64,000 bases of DNA from Bacillota bacterium (GCA_023437365.1 JAEZGK010000058.1:62001-126000), one strand, 5' to 3'; counted from the first letter of the stretch, positions 7,941-16,861 are shown. The notes: generated from the letters alone by a model not told the origin. Numbers and translations are program-made.

Positions 7941-9113
7941 CTAAAATTCAACTCCGCGGTTAATTACCTCAAAACACATTCTGCCGTTATGATAGGGACA
8001 TTTCCAGGGCCCGACGATCTCCCTGGTCTTAATCGGTGTTCCATCCTGTTGCAGCTCATAGAACCATTCCGATCCCTTTCTGGGATCAATCATGTGAGTC
8101 TTAATATAGTCCCAGATCCTTCCAACGCTCTCCAGATAATCTGTCCTCTCCGGGTTCTTCTGAAATCCGTTCAGGAATCCCACCAACGCTTCCGCTTGCA
8201 CCCACCATACCTTTTTCGTATCCACCTTGTCCTTCTCACATTCATTGAACAACGAATTACCATCCATAGCTGTGCTATGAATGTGGTCTGCCAGGTCTGC
8301 GGTAATCCGCTTGATTTTAAGAATGTAGATAGTATCCTTCAATATCTCTGCAGCACGATCCATCAGCCAGGAGGCCTCGATATCATGCCCATAAGAATTG
8401 AGATCAATCAGGGAATGATAACTTAAGTCAAAGAATACCTCGAGTCTTCTCTCCTTCGGGCTATAGATCTTATCAGCAAATATATCGAGCAACCACCTGA
8501 TTTTATCGGCGATGACACCGCTGCCATCCACACGGTAAAGCTCCGTATATGCTTCCAGCACATGCAGGAGCGTGTTCATTGTTCTTTCTGCCAGGACTCC
8601 GTTCTCCGACAGCTTTTCGTTGGAGGCCGGATAAAATTGTCGGTCAAAGGCTTCCAGATAGCCCTCCTGATCCCGACATTCCTTCTCCAGTTTATCAGTC
8701 AGAGCATAAGCCAATGACAAAGCCTCCTGATCGCCTGTGGCATCATAATAAGAAGCTAGGCCATATACTGCGAAGGCTTGATTATAGGTATGCTTGGAGT
8801 CATCGGCAGGTATCCCGTCATAGGTTACCGACCAGAAGACGCCGCCGTTCTCCCGATCATAGAACACATCTCTAAGAAATTCATAAGCATGTCTCGCGTA
8901 ATCAAGACATTCTGCTTCGCCTAGGGTTATGTATGCGTTGGAGAAAAACCACAAAATCCTGCTGTTAAGAATACACCCCTTATCCGCTTTCCTATCAAGC
9001 ATAAGATTATAATCCATTTCCCCATAAAAGCCACCGAAAATCTCATCACGAAGGCTCTTCCAGAAAGGGATGATATCTCTCTCCAGATGTCCTCTTATTT
9101 CCTGCACCCTCAT
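7941..9113 (-). CDS. Cellobiose 2-epimerase (mannobiose 2-epimerase activity)
   Basis: 390 aa, the usual length of the AGE/cellobiose 2-epimerase family. It inverts C2 of the reducing-end sugar, turning beta-1,4-mannobiose into mannosylglucose for the phosphorylase encoded next. An (alpha/alpha)6 barrel is expected; visible marks are GGFYGEMDYN near residue 28, HTYNQAFAVYGL, SYGHDIEASWLM with the conserved His, WWVQAEALVGF and a C-terminal WKCPYHNGRMCFE, which distinguishes this group from N-acylglucosamine epimerases. It lies between manA (24 bases) and the phosphorylase (21 bases) in one operon. Cytoplasmic. Confidence 0.92.
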   Translation of the reverse strand: MRVQEIRGHLERDIIPFWKSLRDEIFGGFYGEMDYNLMLDRKADKGCILNSRILWFFSNAYITLGEAECLDYARHAYEFLRDVFYDRENGGVFWSVTYDGIPADDSKHTYNQAFAVYGLASYYDATGDQEALSLAYALTDKLEKECRDQEGYLEAFDRQFYPASNEKLSENGVLAERTMNTLLHVLEAYTELYRVDGSGVIADKIRWLLDIFADKIYSPKERRLEVFFDLSYHSLIDLNSYGHDIEASWLMDRAAEILKDTIYILKIKRITADLADHIHSTAMDGNSLFNECEKDKVDTKKVWWVQAEALVGFLNGFQKNPERTDYLESVGRIWDYIKTHMIDPRKGSEWFYELQQDGTPIKTREIVGPWKCPYHNGRMCFEVINRGVEF

Positions 9114-9137
9114 CTTACTACCTCCACATGATATTAT

Positions 9138-10070
9138 TTAAATATGAGACAAGATTAATTCCATATTGCCCTTTAGTACATAGCTGCCATAACCGTAGGG
9201 AAGAATAAAATGATCTCCTTTTATTATTGGATGCCCGTCGATCCAGCCGCTGCCGTCTGTTATGCTGACATTCAGGAATTTGTACTCCTGTCTGAATTCT
9301 TGCTCTCCATGGATTATTAACCTAGTCACGGTGTAGCTGCTGCAAGCGATTAACTCCTCAACATCATAATCCGGATTGCTCTCCTGTTTACGGCTTATGT
9401 CACTGTCAGTATGCGGACAGCGGATCACATCAATACTTTTATCAATATGAAGCTCCCTTGGCTTGCCCTGTTCCAGTCTATCATAATCGTACAGGCGATA
9501 GGTGATGTCACTGTTCTGCTGTGTCTCCAGAAGCAGGGTTCCCTTCTTGATCGCATGTACGGTTCCGGGCTCAATCTGGAAGAAGTCTCCCTTCTTAATC
9601 GGCAGGACACGAATCAGATCCATAAAGCGGTTCTCACTGATCATGTTGCGAAGCTCTTCCTGATTCTTAGCATTGTGACCGACGATTATCTCACCGTCCT
9701 CATCACAATCCAGAATATACCAACACTCCGTCTTCCCCAGAGCTCCGTTCTCCTTCTCCAGGGCATAAGCATCATCGGGATGCACCTGGATACTTAAGTC
9801 TGCCTTTGCATCGATAATCTTAACCAGTAAGGGAAATACCCGGCCGGAAGCCTCCCCGAATAATTCCCTGTGATTATCCCATAACCAGCTTAAGGGCCTC
9901 CCTGCATAATCACCATTCTTGATGATACAGTCGCCATTCTTATGTGCGCTGATCGCCCAGCATTCACCTGTGGTATTACTCGGAATGGTATAGCCGAATT
10001 CTTTCTCCAGCTTTTCACCACCCCAGATCATATTCTTAAACACAGGCTCTAATCGTATGATATCGTTCAT
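9138..10070 (-). CDS. manA: Mannose-6-phosphate isomerase, class I
   Basis: 310 aa, typical of the short Firmicutes type I enzyme. It interconverts mannose-6-phosphate and fructose-6-phosphate and feeds mannose from the GH130 reactions into glycolysis after phosphomutase action; it could also supply GDP-mannose precursors. Zinc ligands can be seen in QVHPDD (Gln and His), KTECWYIL (Glu) and GTVHAIKKGTLLLETQQNSD (His), followed by the cupin C-terminal part. It is the first gene after a strong promoter and LacI-type operator at 10126-10175, followed by the epimerase and phosphorylase genes. Confidence 0.93.
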   Translation of the reverse strand: MNDIIRLEPVFKNMIWGGEKLEKEFGYTIPSNTTGECWAISAHKNGDCIIKNGDYAGRPLSWLWDNHRELFGEASGRVFPLLVKIIDAKADLSIQVHPDDAYALEKENGALGKTECWYILDCDEDGEIIVGHNAKNQEELRNMISENRFMDLIRVLPIKKGDFFQIEPGTVHAIKKGTLLLETQQNSDITYRLYDYDRLEQGKPRELHIDKSIDVIRCPHTDSDISRKQESNPDYDVEELIACSSYTVTRLIIHGEQEFRQEYKFLNVSITDGSGWIDGHPIIKGDHFILPYGYGSYVLKGNMELILSHI

Positions 10071-10125
10071 TTCAGATTAACTCACTTTCTCTTCTCTTTT
10101 TTGCCTTCGGGTTCAAATTTATTAA

Positions 10126-10175
10126 GTTATCGTTAACCTTAATAATATTCTAATGATAAAAGCTACTTTTGTCAA
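10126..10175 (-). promoter_or_regulatory. Promoter and LacI operator of the manA-epimerase-phosphorylase operon
   Basis: On the minus strand a consensus -35 TTGACA (10170-10175) and TAGAAT (10147-10152) are 17 bases apart. The predicted start abuts GTTAACGATAAC (10126-10137), a 12-base palindrome with central CG and 10 of 12 symmetric positions, as expected for a LacI-family operator. The -35 box begins six bases after the lacI-3 stop codon. Confidence 0.75.
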
Positions 10176-10180
10176 ATAGA

Positions 10181-11188
10181 TTATTCTATACTTGCCCTTA
10201 CGGAATCGCGGTATACGATCCTTCCGCTGATTACCTTTCTTCCATAATCCCTGTCGGGATTTTTGATTCTCTTTAACATGGAACTGACCGCCGCTTCAGA
10301 CATAGCTTCTATGTTCACCTCTACAGTCGTAATTGCCGGTTCGCTCAGGGTTGCATAGATGTAATTATCATATCCGACGACAGACACCTGCTCCGGAACA
10401 CTGTATCCTGCTTTCTTCAGCTGCAGGATGAAGGCATAGGCCACCTCATCGCAGTTACATACAAAGGCAGTCGGCATATCCTTCGGGAGTACAATAGGGC
10501 AGAATTTCCCCCGCTCGTCCCTGTCAGCAATGACCCAATCATCGAACTGCTCCAGTCTGTGTTCCAGAAGAGCCTTATAATAGCCTAGATAGCGGTCCAT
10601 AATGCTGGTAGTTGCGCTAATGTTACCGATGAAGCCGATCCTAGTATGGCCCTGCTCAATCAAGTGGCAGGTAATCTCGTATGCACCGTGAAAGCTGTCA
10701 CTGACAATAGTATCCACCTGAAAATGATCGTCGGTAAAATCAAGAAACAGATAGGGTACTCCTGAATCGGCAATTCTCTGGATATACCCCCTTTTCATCT
10801 GCCCTAATACGATAATACCGTCCACCTTATTGTTCTGTAAAAGCTGTGGTATCCTTCCCTCTGTCTCCGATTCTTCTGATATCACTTCCATAATACCGAA
10901 ATAATTATAAGACAGCAGATCCCTGATTATTGTCTGATACATTTTGGAATAAAAGGCATTCTCACTCATGAACTGTTCTGCTATGAGTATGCCGATATTG
11001 TAATTCCTGCCTTCCTTCATGCTTTTTCCAAGAGTATTATAGCGGTAGCCCATCTCCTGAGCCATCTGTTTGATGCTCTCCCGGAGTGCCTCGCTGACTC
11101 CCTCCTTATCGGATAAAGCCTTGGATACGGTCACAGTACTTACTCCCAGACGGTCAGCAACATCCTTCATTGTAATATTTTTTCCCAT
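10181..11188 (-). CDS. LacI/GalR-family transcriptional regulator (LacI-3)
   Basis: 335 aa; ATG at 11188 with AGGAG seven bases upstream. HTH MGKNITMKDVADRLGVSTVT is followed by the hinge and a sugar-binding domain (FVCNCDEVAYAFI, VVGYDNYIYA). The gene ends just before the manA promoter and there is no terminator between them, so it is the obvious candidate repressor of the mannose operon. GTTA/TAAC palindromes near its own promoter (11277-11289 and 11316-11326) resemble the operator at 10126-10137, suggesting that it also controls itself. Effector unknown. Confidence 0.9.
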   Translation of the reverse strand: MGKNITMKDVADRLGVSTVTVSKALSDKEGVSEALRESIKQMAQEMGYRYNTLGKSMKEGRNYNIGILIAEQFMSENAFYSKMYQTIIRDLLSYNYFGIMEVISEESETEGRIPQLLQNNKVDGIIVLGQMKRGYIQRIADSGVPYLFLDFTDDHFQVDTIVSDSFHGAYEITCHLIEQGHTRIGFIGNISATTSIMDRYLGYYKALLEHRLEQFDDWVIADRDERGKFCPIVLPKDMPTAFVCNCDEVAYAFILQLKKAGYSVPEQVSVVGYDNYIYATLSEPAITTVEVNIEAMSEAAVSSMLKRIKNPDRDYGRKVISGRIVYRDSVRASIE

Positions 11189-11241
11189 AGTTTCTCCTAT
11201 TTCTTTTCATGTTAATATGCAAATAAAGCTAAACTACATCC

Positions 11242-11326
11242 ATTATATCAAAATATGCTATGGTTTTAAATAATTTAGTTAAATTAACTTTTTTATTAGT
11301 TAAATGTACTCATCTGTTAGCCTAAC
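11242..11326 (-). promoter_or_regulatory. lacI-3 promoter and cluster of GTTA/TAAC palindromes
   Basis: On the minus strand TATAAT (11242-11247) lies 17 bases after a weak TTTAAA (11265-11270). Upstream are AGTTAAATTAACT (11277-11289, perfect around one central base), a further TTAGTTAAA half-site at 11297-11305, and GTTAGCCTAAC (11316-11326). These are between lacI-3 and the divergent gene at 11440 and could serve both. Confidence 0.45.
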
Positions 11327-11348
11327 TTTATCAGAAATCATTTCATAT

Positions 11349-11377
11349 TTAACATTGATTAATTCTCAGAATATGAC
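11349..11377 (+). promoter_or_regulatory. Possible promoter of the GyrI-like gene
   Basis: TTAACA (11349-11354) and TATGAC (11372-11377) are 17 bases apart, about 60 bases before the start codon. The match is moderate. Confidence 0.35.
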
Positions 11378-11439
11378 ATGCCGATGTCTGATTAAATCTG
11401 TTAAGGTATTCTCATCAAATAAGAAAAGAGGATTATACT

Positions 11440-11880
11440 ATGAATTATGAAATTGTTCATTTAGAGGAAAAGACAATGGTCGGCTTAAGCGCTGTCACCG
11501 GGAACAACGATCCGCAAATGGGAGAGATTATCGGAGGTCTGTGGAAGGACTTCTATCAAAACGGGATTTACAGTAATGTCAGGAATAAGGTAAATGATTA
11601 CTCAATCGGTCTATATTCAGATTATTCAGAAGACTCCTACAGTGTAACAGTCGGAAATGAAGTGTCGTCAGCTGAGAATCCCGAATTGGTCAGGAAAATC
11701 ATTCCTGCCGGCAGCTATGCAAGGTTCTCGATTAGCGGCAATGCTGTAGCGGCAGTAGCACAAGCCTGGAATGAAATATGGCAGATGGATTTGAACAGAA
11801 GCTATACGGCAGACTTTGAAGAATATTTGAACAGTGATATGGAGAATTCGAACATCAATATCTACATTGCATTAAGATAG
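11440..11880 (+). CDS. GyrI-like / AraC effector-binding domain protein
   Basis: 146 aa; ATG with AGAGGA about eight bases upstream. The start MNYEIVHLEEKTMVGLSAVT, the central YSIGLYSDYSEDSYSVTVGNEV and the C-terminal NINIYIALR are typical of single-domain GyrI-like proteins, which bind small hydrophobic or cationic molecules; some protect DNA gyrase. No DNA-binding domain is attached. It is divergent from lacI-3 and convergent with the chemotaxis gene, so it appears to be a stand-alone gene. Fold assignment fairly sure; ligand and role unknown. Confidence 0.8.
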   Translation: MNYEIVHLEEKTMVGLSAVTGNNDPQMGEIIGGLWKDFYQNGIYSNVRNKVNDYSIGLYSDYSEDSYSVTVGNEVSSAENPELVRKIIPAGSYARFSISGNAVAAVAQAWNEIWQMDLNRSYTADFEEYLNSDMENSNINIYIALR

Positions 11881-11951
11881 GACCTGCTGCGAGACCGGAT
11901 CAGATACCTGATACTCAGCTTGAATTGAGGTTTTTTAACAGAAAGAGAATA

Positions 11952-12022
11952 AAGGGGCTGTTTCATAATAAAGGATGTGAATGATAAAACCATATGCACC
12001 TCCTTACTTATGTAACAGCCCT
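11952..12022. repeat. 71-base imperfect palindrome between convergent genes
   Basis: The ends AAGGGGCTGTTTCATAA (11952-11968) and TTATGTAACAGCCCTT (12007-12022) are inverted repeats, and pairing continues inward (GGANGTG with CACNTCC), leaving a loop of about 15 bases. It could be a bidirectional terminator for the convergent genes at 11880 and 12032, or a small MITE: the arms are longer than usual for a terminator and the outer GGGGCTGTTTCATAA resembles insertion-sequence ends. Confidence 0.55.
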
Positions 12023-12031
12023 TGTTCTATG

Positions 12032-13573
12032 TTATATTCGGCTGATCATATCAACACAAAGGACATACTCCTTTTGATTTCTATCCTGATAGCAATAAGA
12101 ATAGGTTCTGCAAAGACCTCCTGTTGCTGCTGAGATATATTCCTCAGAGGCATACCACTGTCCTGCTTGTTTTCTTGCCTTACGAAAATACTTCTTCCCT
12201 CCGTGGTAATCTCCCGGCATAGCCGGACGGAAGTCCTCTTCCTGAGTATGCAGTAATTCTTCGTTCAGTATCGTATGGCTTACCTGATATCCTTTCTGAT
12301 CTATTACATAAAGACATTCGACGTCCGCTAAGCCAATGACTGTCTTTCCAAGCAGCTCATCCATATCCTTTTCATCAATACCGCCTCTCAGCTTATCAGG
12401 CAATTCATCAAGCTTTAGGCCGGAGAGTATTCTGATGACATCCTGTTCCTTCAGCTTTCCCGCAACACTCTCACCGCGGGCCCCACGTAGACGGAACCTG
12501 GTCATCAGAGTTTTAAGCTTTGAAGATATCTCAGCCATGTTCGCTGCTACAGCACTGTTCTCCTGTGCGTAGGCAGCATTATTCCGAACCCCGTCCGAGA
12601 TATCAGCTACAATCACCGAAATACTTTTTAAGCTGTCTGCCTGCTCCTTGGAGGCTGCTGCGATGTCATCGCACAACCCGCTCACCCGATCTATGGAGTT
12701 CTGGATGACAAAAAAGCTCTCGGCAGTCTTCTGGGCGATCTCTGTACTTGTCTCAGCCGTACGGATGCTGTTATCTATCAACTGTGTCGTCCTTTTCACT
12801 GCTTCAGCACTCTTTTGAGCAAGGGAACCGATCTCTCCTGCCACGATCGAGAAGCCGGCTCCTGCCTCTCCCGCTCTTGCGGCTTCGATGGAAGCATTCA
12901 GGGCCAGCAGCTTGGTCTGTCCGGCCAAGCCATTGATGATGTCAATAATATTTGATATATCCTTGGAGGCTTCGGAAACCCCTCGGATGGAAAGCAGCAT
13001 CTGATCCATGCAATCTCTGCCTGTTAATGTCTGCTCTTTCATGCACTGAATACTCTCCGATACCGCCTCTGTATTTGCCGCATTGGCAGCTGTCCGATCA
13101 GTGATACGACAGATGGTACCGGACAGTTCATTGAGAAGCGCTGCCTGAGAGGAGGTATTCTCTGCGATTTTTGAGGAAGCCCGATCCACTTCACAGCAGA
13201 GCTGGTCGACCTCTCCGGTCAGCTGATTAATCTCTGCAAAGGAAGCATTCAAAGCATGTCTAATCTTATGAAGCGCACTCTTGATAGGCAGGAAGTCACC
13301 CTGATATTCTACAGCTTCAGAAAATCCAACTGCCATATTGCCTGCCGACAGATGGGAAAGCACATGGGTTATCTCCTCAATATAACAGCGGAAGCTCTGG
13401 CTGATCTGACTGACATCCCTAGCCAAATCCTCCAATACAGAATATGTCTCCGGATCAATTGTTATATCAAGATTACCGCTTACCAGCTGTCTGGTACCCT
13501 CCATGATACCTTGCCCTTCTCTCAGTAATTGTTCCATTTCCTTTTCTTTTTTACCTGCCAATCGTCCAAACAT
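12032..13573 (-). CDS. Soluble methyl-accepting chemotaxis protein with C-terminal sensor region
   Basis: 513 aa; ATG with AGGAGGG six bases upstream. No membrane segment is visible, so it is a cytoplasmic receptor. Residues about 20-120 look like a helical linker with NLDITIDPETYSVLEDL. The signalling domain lies in the middle, with the conserved hairpin tip in LLALNASIEAARAGEAGAGF followed by VAGEIGSLAQKSAEAVKRTT. After the coiled coil, residues about 390-513 form a separate C-terminal domain (VECLYVIDQKGYQVSHTI, ending YVLCVDMISRI) that may be the sensor. No che genes are nearby. Signal unknown. The arrangement with sensor after the signalling domain is less common than the reverse. Confidence 0.88.
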   Translation of the reverse strand: MFGRLAGKKEKEMEQLLREGQGIMEGTRQLVSGNLDITIDPETYSVLEDLARDVSQISQSFRCYIEEITHVLSHLSAGNMAVGFSEAVEYQGDFLPIKSALHKIRHALNASFAEINQLTGEVDQLCCEVDRASSKIAENTSSQAALLNELSGTICRITDRTAANAANTEAVSESIQCMKEQTLTGRDCMDQMLLSIRGVSEASKDISNIIDIINGLAGQTKLLALNASIEAARAGEAGAGFSIVAGEIGSLAQKSAEAVKRTTQLIDNSIRTAETSTEIAQKTAESFFVIQNSIDRVSGLCDDIAAASKEQADSLKSISVIVADISDGVRNNAAYAQENSAVAANMAEISSKLKTLMTRFRLRGARGESVAGKLKEQDVIRILSGLKLDELPDKLRGGIDEKDMDELLGKTVIGLADVECLYVIDQKGYQVSHTILNEELLHTQEEDFRPAMPGDYHGGKKYFRKARKQAGQWYASEEYISAATGGLCRTYSYCYQDRNQKEYVLCVDMISRI

Positions 13574-13614
13574 CGCATTCCCTCCTGTTCATCTTCCGTA
13601 AATATCAGTATAAC

Positions 13615-13646
13615 AAAAGCAGCGAGGTCATTGCCTCGCTGCTTTT
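13615..13646 (-). terminator. Terminator of the EPS-1/RidA operon
   Basis: AAAAGCAGCGAGG (13615-13627) and CCTCGCTGCTTTT (13634-13646) form a perfect stem with a six-base loop. It follows the RidA gene on the minus strand and lies just before the chemotaxis gene. Confidence 0.85.
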
Positions 13647-13719
13647 GTATTACTATATATTACAAGTTCCCATCTGTCAATAAGTTTATAAAATAATTTA
13701 TTCTGAGTAAGTATCGCTG

Positions 13720-14097
13720 TTACTGCAGGATAGCTATGACCTCAACCTCACAGGCCACATCCTTTGGTAGCTTAGCTGCTGCTACGCAGGATCTGGCGGG
13801 TTTGCCGGTAAAATACTGTGCATACACCTCATTGAAGGCTGCAAAATCATCCATGTCCTTTAAGAAACAGGTGGTTTTAATTACATTCTCAAAGTTGGCA
13901 CCCGCTGCTTCAAGGATCGCAGAGATATTCTTCATTACCTGGGTGGCCTGTACCTTGATATCACCCTCTATCAGCTGTCCATTTTCTGGATTCAAGGGAA
14001 TCTGACCCGATGCAAACAGCATATTACCACTGACTAAAGCCTGGGAATAAGGTCCGATAGCGGCGGGAGCCTTATCCGTCTGAATAACCTTAAACAT
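13720..14097 (-). CDS. RidA-family imine/enamine deaminase
   Basis: 125 aa from the ATG at 14097 with GGAGG seven bases upstream; the longer ORF begins upstream without support. RidA proteins form trimers that hydrolyse reactive 2-aminoacrylate and related imines in the cytoplasm. Marks: KAPAAIGPYSQAL, MLFASGQIPLNPENG, NISAILEAAGANFENVIKTT and the C-terminal KPARSCVAAAKLPKDVACEVE with the conserved substrate-binding Arg. It is the last gene of the long operon beginning at 26335, 57 bases after the LCP gene, and is followed by a terminator. A specific link with polysaccharide synthesis is not evident. Confidence 0.93.
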   Translation of the reverse strand: MFKVIQTDKAPAAIGPYSQALVSGNMLFASGQIPLNPENGQLIEGDIKVQATQVMKNISAILEAAGANFENVIKTTCFLKDMDDFAAFNEVYAQYFTGKPARSCVAAAKLPKDVACEVEVIAILQ

Positions 14098-14153
14098 ATG
14101 AAATCCTCCGGTCTTAATTTTTCTTACCATTATAATGATAATCCCGGAATTTA

Positions 14154-15296
14154 TCAAGGGGTGGAATTGTCCGGATACACTTTTTTATGCAGTGTATCAA
14201 TATTCTCATCAAAATCAATCCCCAGTACAGCCATTCCCCGAATTCTCATTGATTTATAGGTATTCGGTTCCGGAATGGACCACTGCTGAGTATCATATGT
14301 GGTATATACAGGCAAAGATAATATTAAGGAGAAAATCTCACCTTCTGATAGATTCGTAGTAACCTGTGGAAGTATGACATCCAATAGTGCTTTCATTTTT
14401 ATCAGATCCAGCTTTTTTACCTTCTCATATATCTGACTTAATGCCTCTCTTTGTCTTGCCGTTCTGTCAAAATCAGAATTACCGACATACCGGTTTCTTA
14501 CATAACCCAAAGCCTGCTTCCCGTTAAGTAGCAGGGTGCCCGGATCAGCCAGGTAATCCTTCTCCTTCTCCTGCCCTGTCAACTGATTAATCCCACCAAT
14601 ATATTCATTGATCACGGGGATATCCTTTTCACTTACCTCAAGCGTCAAGCCCCCGACAGCATCCACAATATCCATGAAGGCATAAAAATCTATGGCGGCA
14701 TACCGATCAACCTTTATTCTGAAATTCTGCTCGACTGTTGAGAGTAACAAGTCTGCGCCTCCGAAAGCATAGGCAGCATTCAGTCGATTATTGTTTTTTC
14801 CCGGGATCTGCAAATAGATATCTCTAAGGAGAGAGGTAACCACGATCACCTTACTCTTTTTATTAATTGATACCAGCAGCATTGCATCGGAACGCCCTGA
14901 GCCTCCTGATTTTCTTGAATCGCTGCCAATCAGAAGGATGTTAAAGACATCCTTATCATAAGCAATCGAGGCACTGTCCTTTTCCATGTTCTCACGAACT
15001 TCTTTTTCCATAGCATCGATTTGCTCCTGTGAAGAATCAGGAAGTCCTGTCTCATCCTCCTCTGAATCAGCTTCTATATCTTCAGAAGCTGATTCTATCT
15101 CTGTAGCGCCGTCCTTTTGTTGTGCCATTGCCATATCCTGCTTCCCAGCAACACCGGAGGAAGCAGGCTGTATATTCATTTTATTAATATAACTATGGAT
15201 TATGAAGAATACTGCTGCTAAAATCGCAGCAATCATCAGCAGTAAAATAAGAACTATTACCTTCCTTTTCTTTCGTACTATATTATCTCGCTGCAT
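14154..15296 (-). CDS. LytR-CpsA-Psr (LCP) family glycopolymer transferase
   Basis: 380 aa; ATG with GGAGGG upstream. An Arg/Lys-rich start is followed by one membrane segment (about residues 12-35, VIVLILLLMIAAILAAVFFI), an acidic Ser/Glu linker, and the extracellular LCP domain from about residue 110: FNILLIGSDSRKSGGSGRSD, LLRDIYLQIPG, NNNRLNAAYAFGGADLLL and YVRNRYVGNSDFDRTARQRE. LCP enzymes move polyprenyl-linked polymers, including capsule, onto peptidoglycan. It follows the two tyrosine kinase genes, fitting attachment of the polysaccharide made by this locus. Expected to be a membrane-anchored external enzyme. Confidence 0.93.
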   Translation of the reverse strand: MQRDNIVRKKRKVIVLILLLMIAAILAAVFFIIHSYINKMNIQPASSGVAGKQDMAMAQQKDGATEIESASEDIEADSEEDETGLPDSSQEQIDAMEKEVRENMEKDSASIAYDKDVFNILLIGSDSRKSGGSGRSDAMLLVSINKKSKVIVVTSLLRDIYLQIPGKNNNRLNAAYAFGGADLLLSTVEQNFRIKVDRYAAIDFYAFMDIVDAVGGLTLEVSEKDIPVINEYIGGINQLTGQEKEKDYLADPGTLLLNGKQALGYVRNRYVGNSDFDRTARQREALSQIYEKVKKLDLIKMKALLDVILPQVTTNLSEGEIFSLILSLPVYTTYDTQQWSIPEPNTYKSMRIRGMAVLGIDFDENIDTLHKKVYPDNSTP

Positions 15297-15343
15297 GCTC
15301 CCTCCAAATAAACAATAAATTCATTTGCTTATGATTGAAATGA

Positions 15344-16834
15344 TTACTGTCCATCTGTAATCAGGTCATCACTCTTCTTATCCCGTTTCCGATGTTTTCC
15401 GTAGCCATATCCTCCATACCTACCGTAATTATGTCCATAACCATAGCCGTAACCGTAGCCGTAACCATAACCGATCAGATTAGCTTTTGCACAATTCAAC
15501 ACGCATCCAAGCATCTCAACATCGCTACCCTCGGACAAATGCTCCAACCCCTCGAGCACATAATCTTTCCTGGAATAGTTTTGCTTCACGATAAAGATCA
15601 CTCCATCCGCCAGTTTGGCAAGATCACAGGTATCGGAAAGAATTGCTGACGGTGCGGTATCCAGAATAATATAATCAGCCGCTTCCTTCAGCTTCTCCAA
15701 TATCTTTGACATACCGGCAGTATCAATCATCTCCGAAGCGTTCTTCATCGGTCGGTTACAGAGTAACGCATGAATGCCCAGCTGGTCATAATAACGGATT
15801 GCATCCTCAAGTATCACATCACCGCTCAGAAGCTCTTCAATTCCGATCGTATTTTCGGCTGCCAGCAGGAGGTTACGCAAGGTTGGCCTCCGGAAATCAC
15901 AGTCTACCAGTACTACATTTTTATTATCCTCTGCCAATGTCAAAGCAAGATTAAAGGCAAAGGTGCTCTTTCCCTCTCCCGGAACCGCACTGGTTACAAT
16001 TATGGTTTTTAATTCTTTTGTTCGGGCTGCCTTTTCCATTCTGGCTCTGATCTTAATCATTTCCTCCCGGTAAGAGTGGGGCAGCTTATCATTTTTGATA
16101 TTAATGATACGCTCCTGCACTTTTCCTCTCTTTTTAAATACAACGTCCGGAAGGCTGCCCAGATGCCTAATATTAGATATCATCTGCAGATCCTCTGCCC
16201 TATGGATCGTATTCCGTGTAAATGCATAGATCAGGAGGATGAGCAGCCCAATTCCTGCCCCCAGTAAAGCTCCCATCTTTGCACTGTATCCCAACTCCAA
16301 GGAATTGACAGGTTTATCCGGAATTCCCGTTTCATCCAGAATATCCAGTTCAGTCCCTCCCACAACCGTTTCTGCGATTTCGGGATAATTATTAATTACG
16401 GACTGTAGTACATCATAAGCCTGTTTGGCATCACCAGAGGTTACCTTAATCGTAAACAGATTGGTATTTTCGACATTCTCGGCAGTAATTGTATCCGTAA
16501 TATCCGGTAATCCAAGATCACCGGCGATGATATTTTTCAATGCTCCGCTGTTAATAATATAGGGGAAAGTCTTTGACATCTGCGATGCCCGCATATTGTC
16601 CTCGTAAATACTACCGTCGGAGGCTTGATTCAGGTTAACCGTAAAGGTAGCGGCCGCAGTATAATATGGACTGAAGTTCCGATAAGCAATCAGACAGCTT
16701 ATTCCGACTGAGATCAGTGCCAATACCAGCACAAGCCAGCCAAAGCTTCTGACGCCCTTCCATATGTCTGTTAGCAGGGAAGAAATATCTATCTCTAATT
16801 CTGATTCTTCTTTTCTTAAATCATACTCACCCAT
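15344..16834 (-). CDS. Fused Wzz/bacterial tyrosine autokinase (BYK-1)
   Basis: 496 aa; ATG with GGAGAG upstream. Residues about 30-220 are a Wzz chain-length domain between two membrane segments (SFGWLVLVLALISVGISC and GALLGAGIGLLILLIYAF). The cytoplasmic kinase follows: Walker A SAVPGEGKSTFAFN, Walker A-prime VVLVDCDFRRP and Walker B DYIILDTAPSAILSDT. The C-terminal tail has a (GY)n run near residue 465 followed by HNYGRYGGYGYGK, the tyrosine cluster that such kinases phosphorylate. Fused forms are usual in Proteobacteria and occur in some Clostridia; Firmicutes often split them, as the locus at 45-46.5 kb does. It lies after BYK-2 and before the LCP gene. Confidence 0.92.
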   Translation of the reverse strand: MGEYDLRKEESELEIDISSLLTDIWKGVRSFGWLVLVLALISVGISCLIAYRNFSPYYTAAATFTVNLNQASDGSIYEDNMRASQMSKTFPYIINSGALKNIIAGDLGLPDITDTITAENVENTNLFTIKVTSGDAKQAYDVLQSVINNYPEIAETVVGGTELDILDETGIPDKPVNSLELGYSAKMGALLGAGIGLLILLIYAFTRNTIHRAEDLQMISNIRHLGSLPDVVFKKRGKVQERIINIKNDKLPHSYREEMIKIRARMEKAARTKELKTIIVTSAVPGEGKSTFAFNLALTLAEDNKNVVLVDCDFRRPTLRNLLLAAENTIGIEELLSGDVILEDAIRYYDQLGIHALLCNRPMKNASEMIDTAGMSKILEKLKEAADYIILDTAPSAILSDTCDLAKLADGVIFIVKQNYSRKDYVLEGLEHLSEGSDVEMLGCVLNCAKANLIGYGYGYGYGYGYGHNYGRYGGYGYGKHRKRDKKSDDLITDGQ

Positions 16835-16861
16835 TGTTACTCTCCATTTCTCTGCTCTGTA

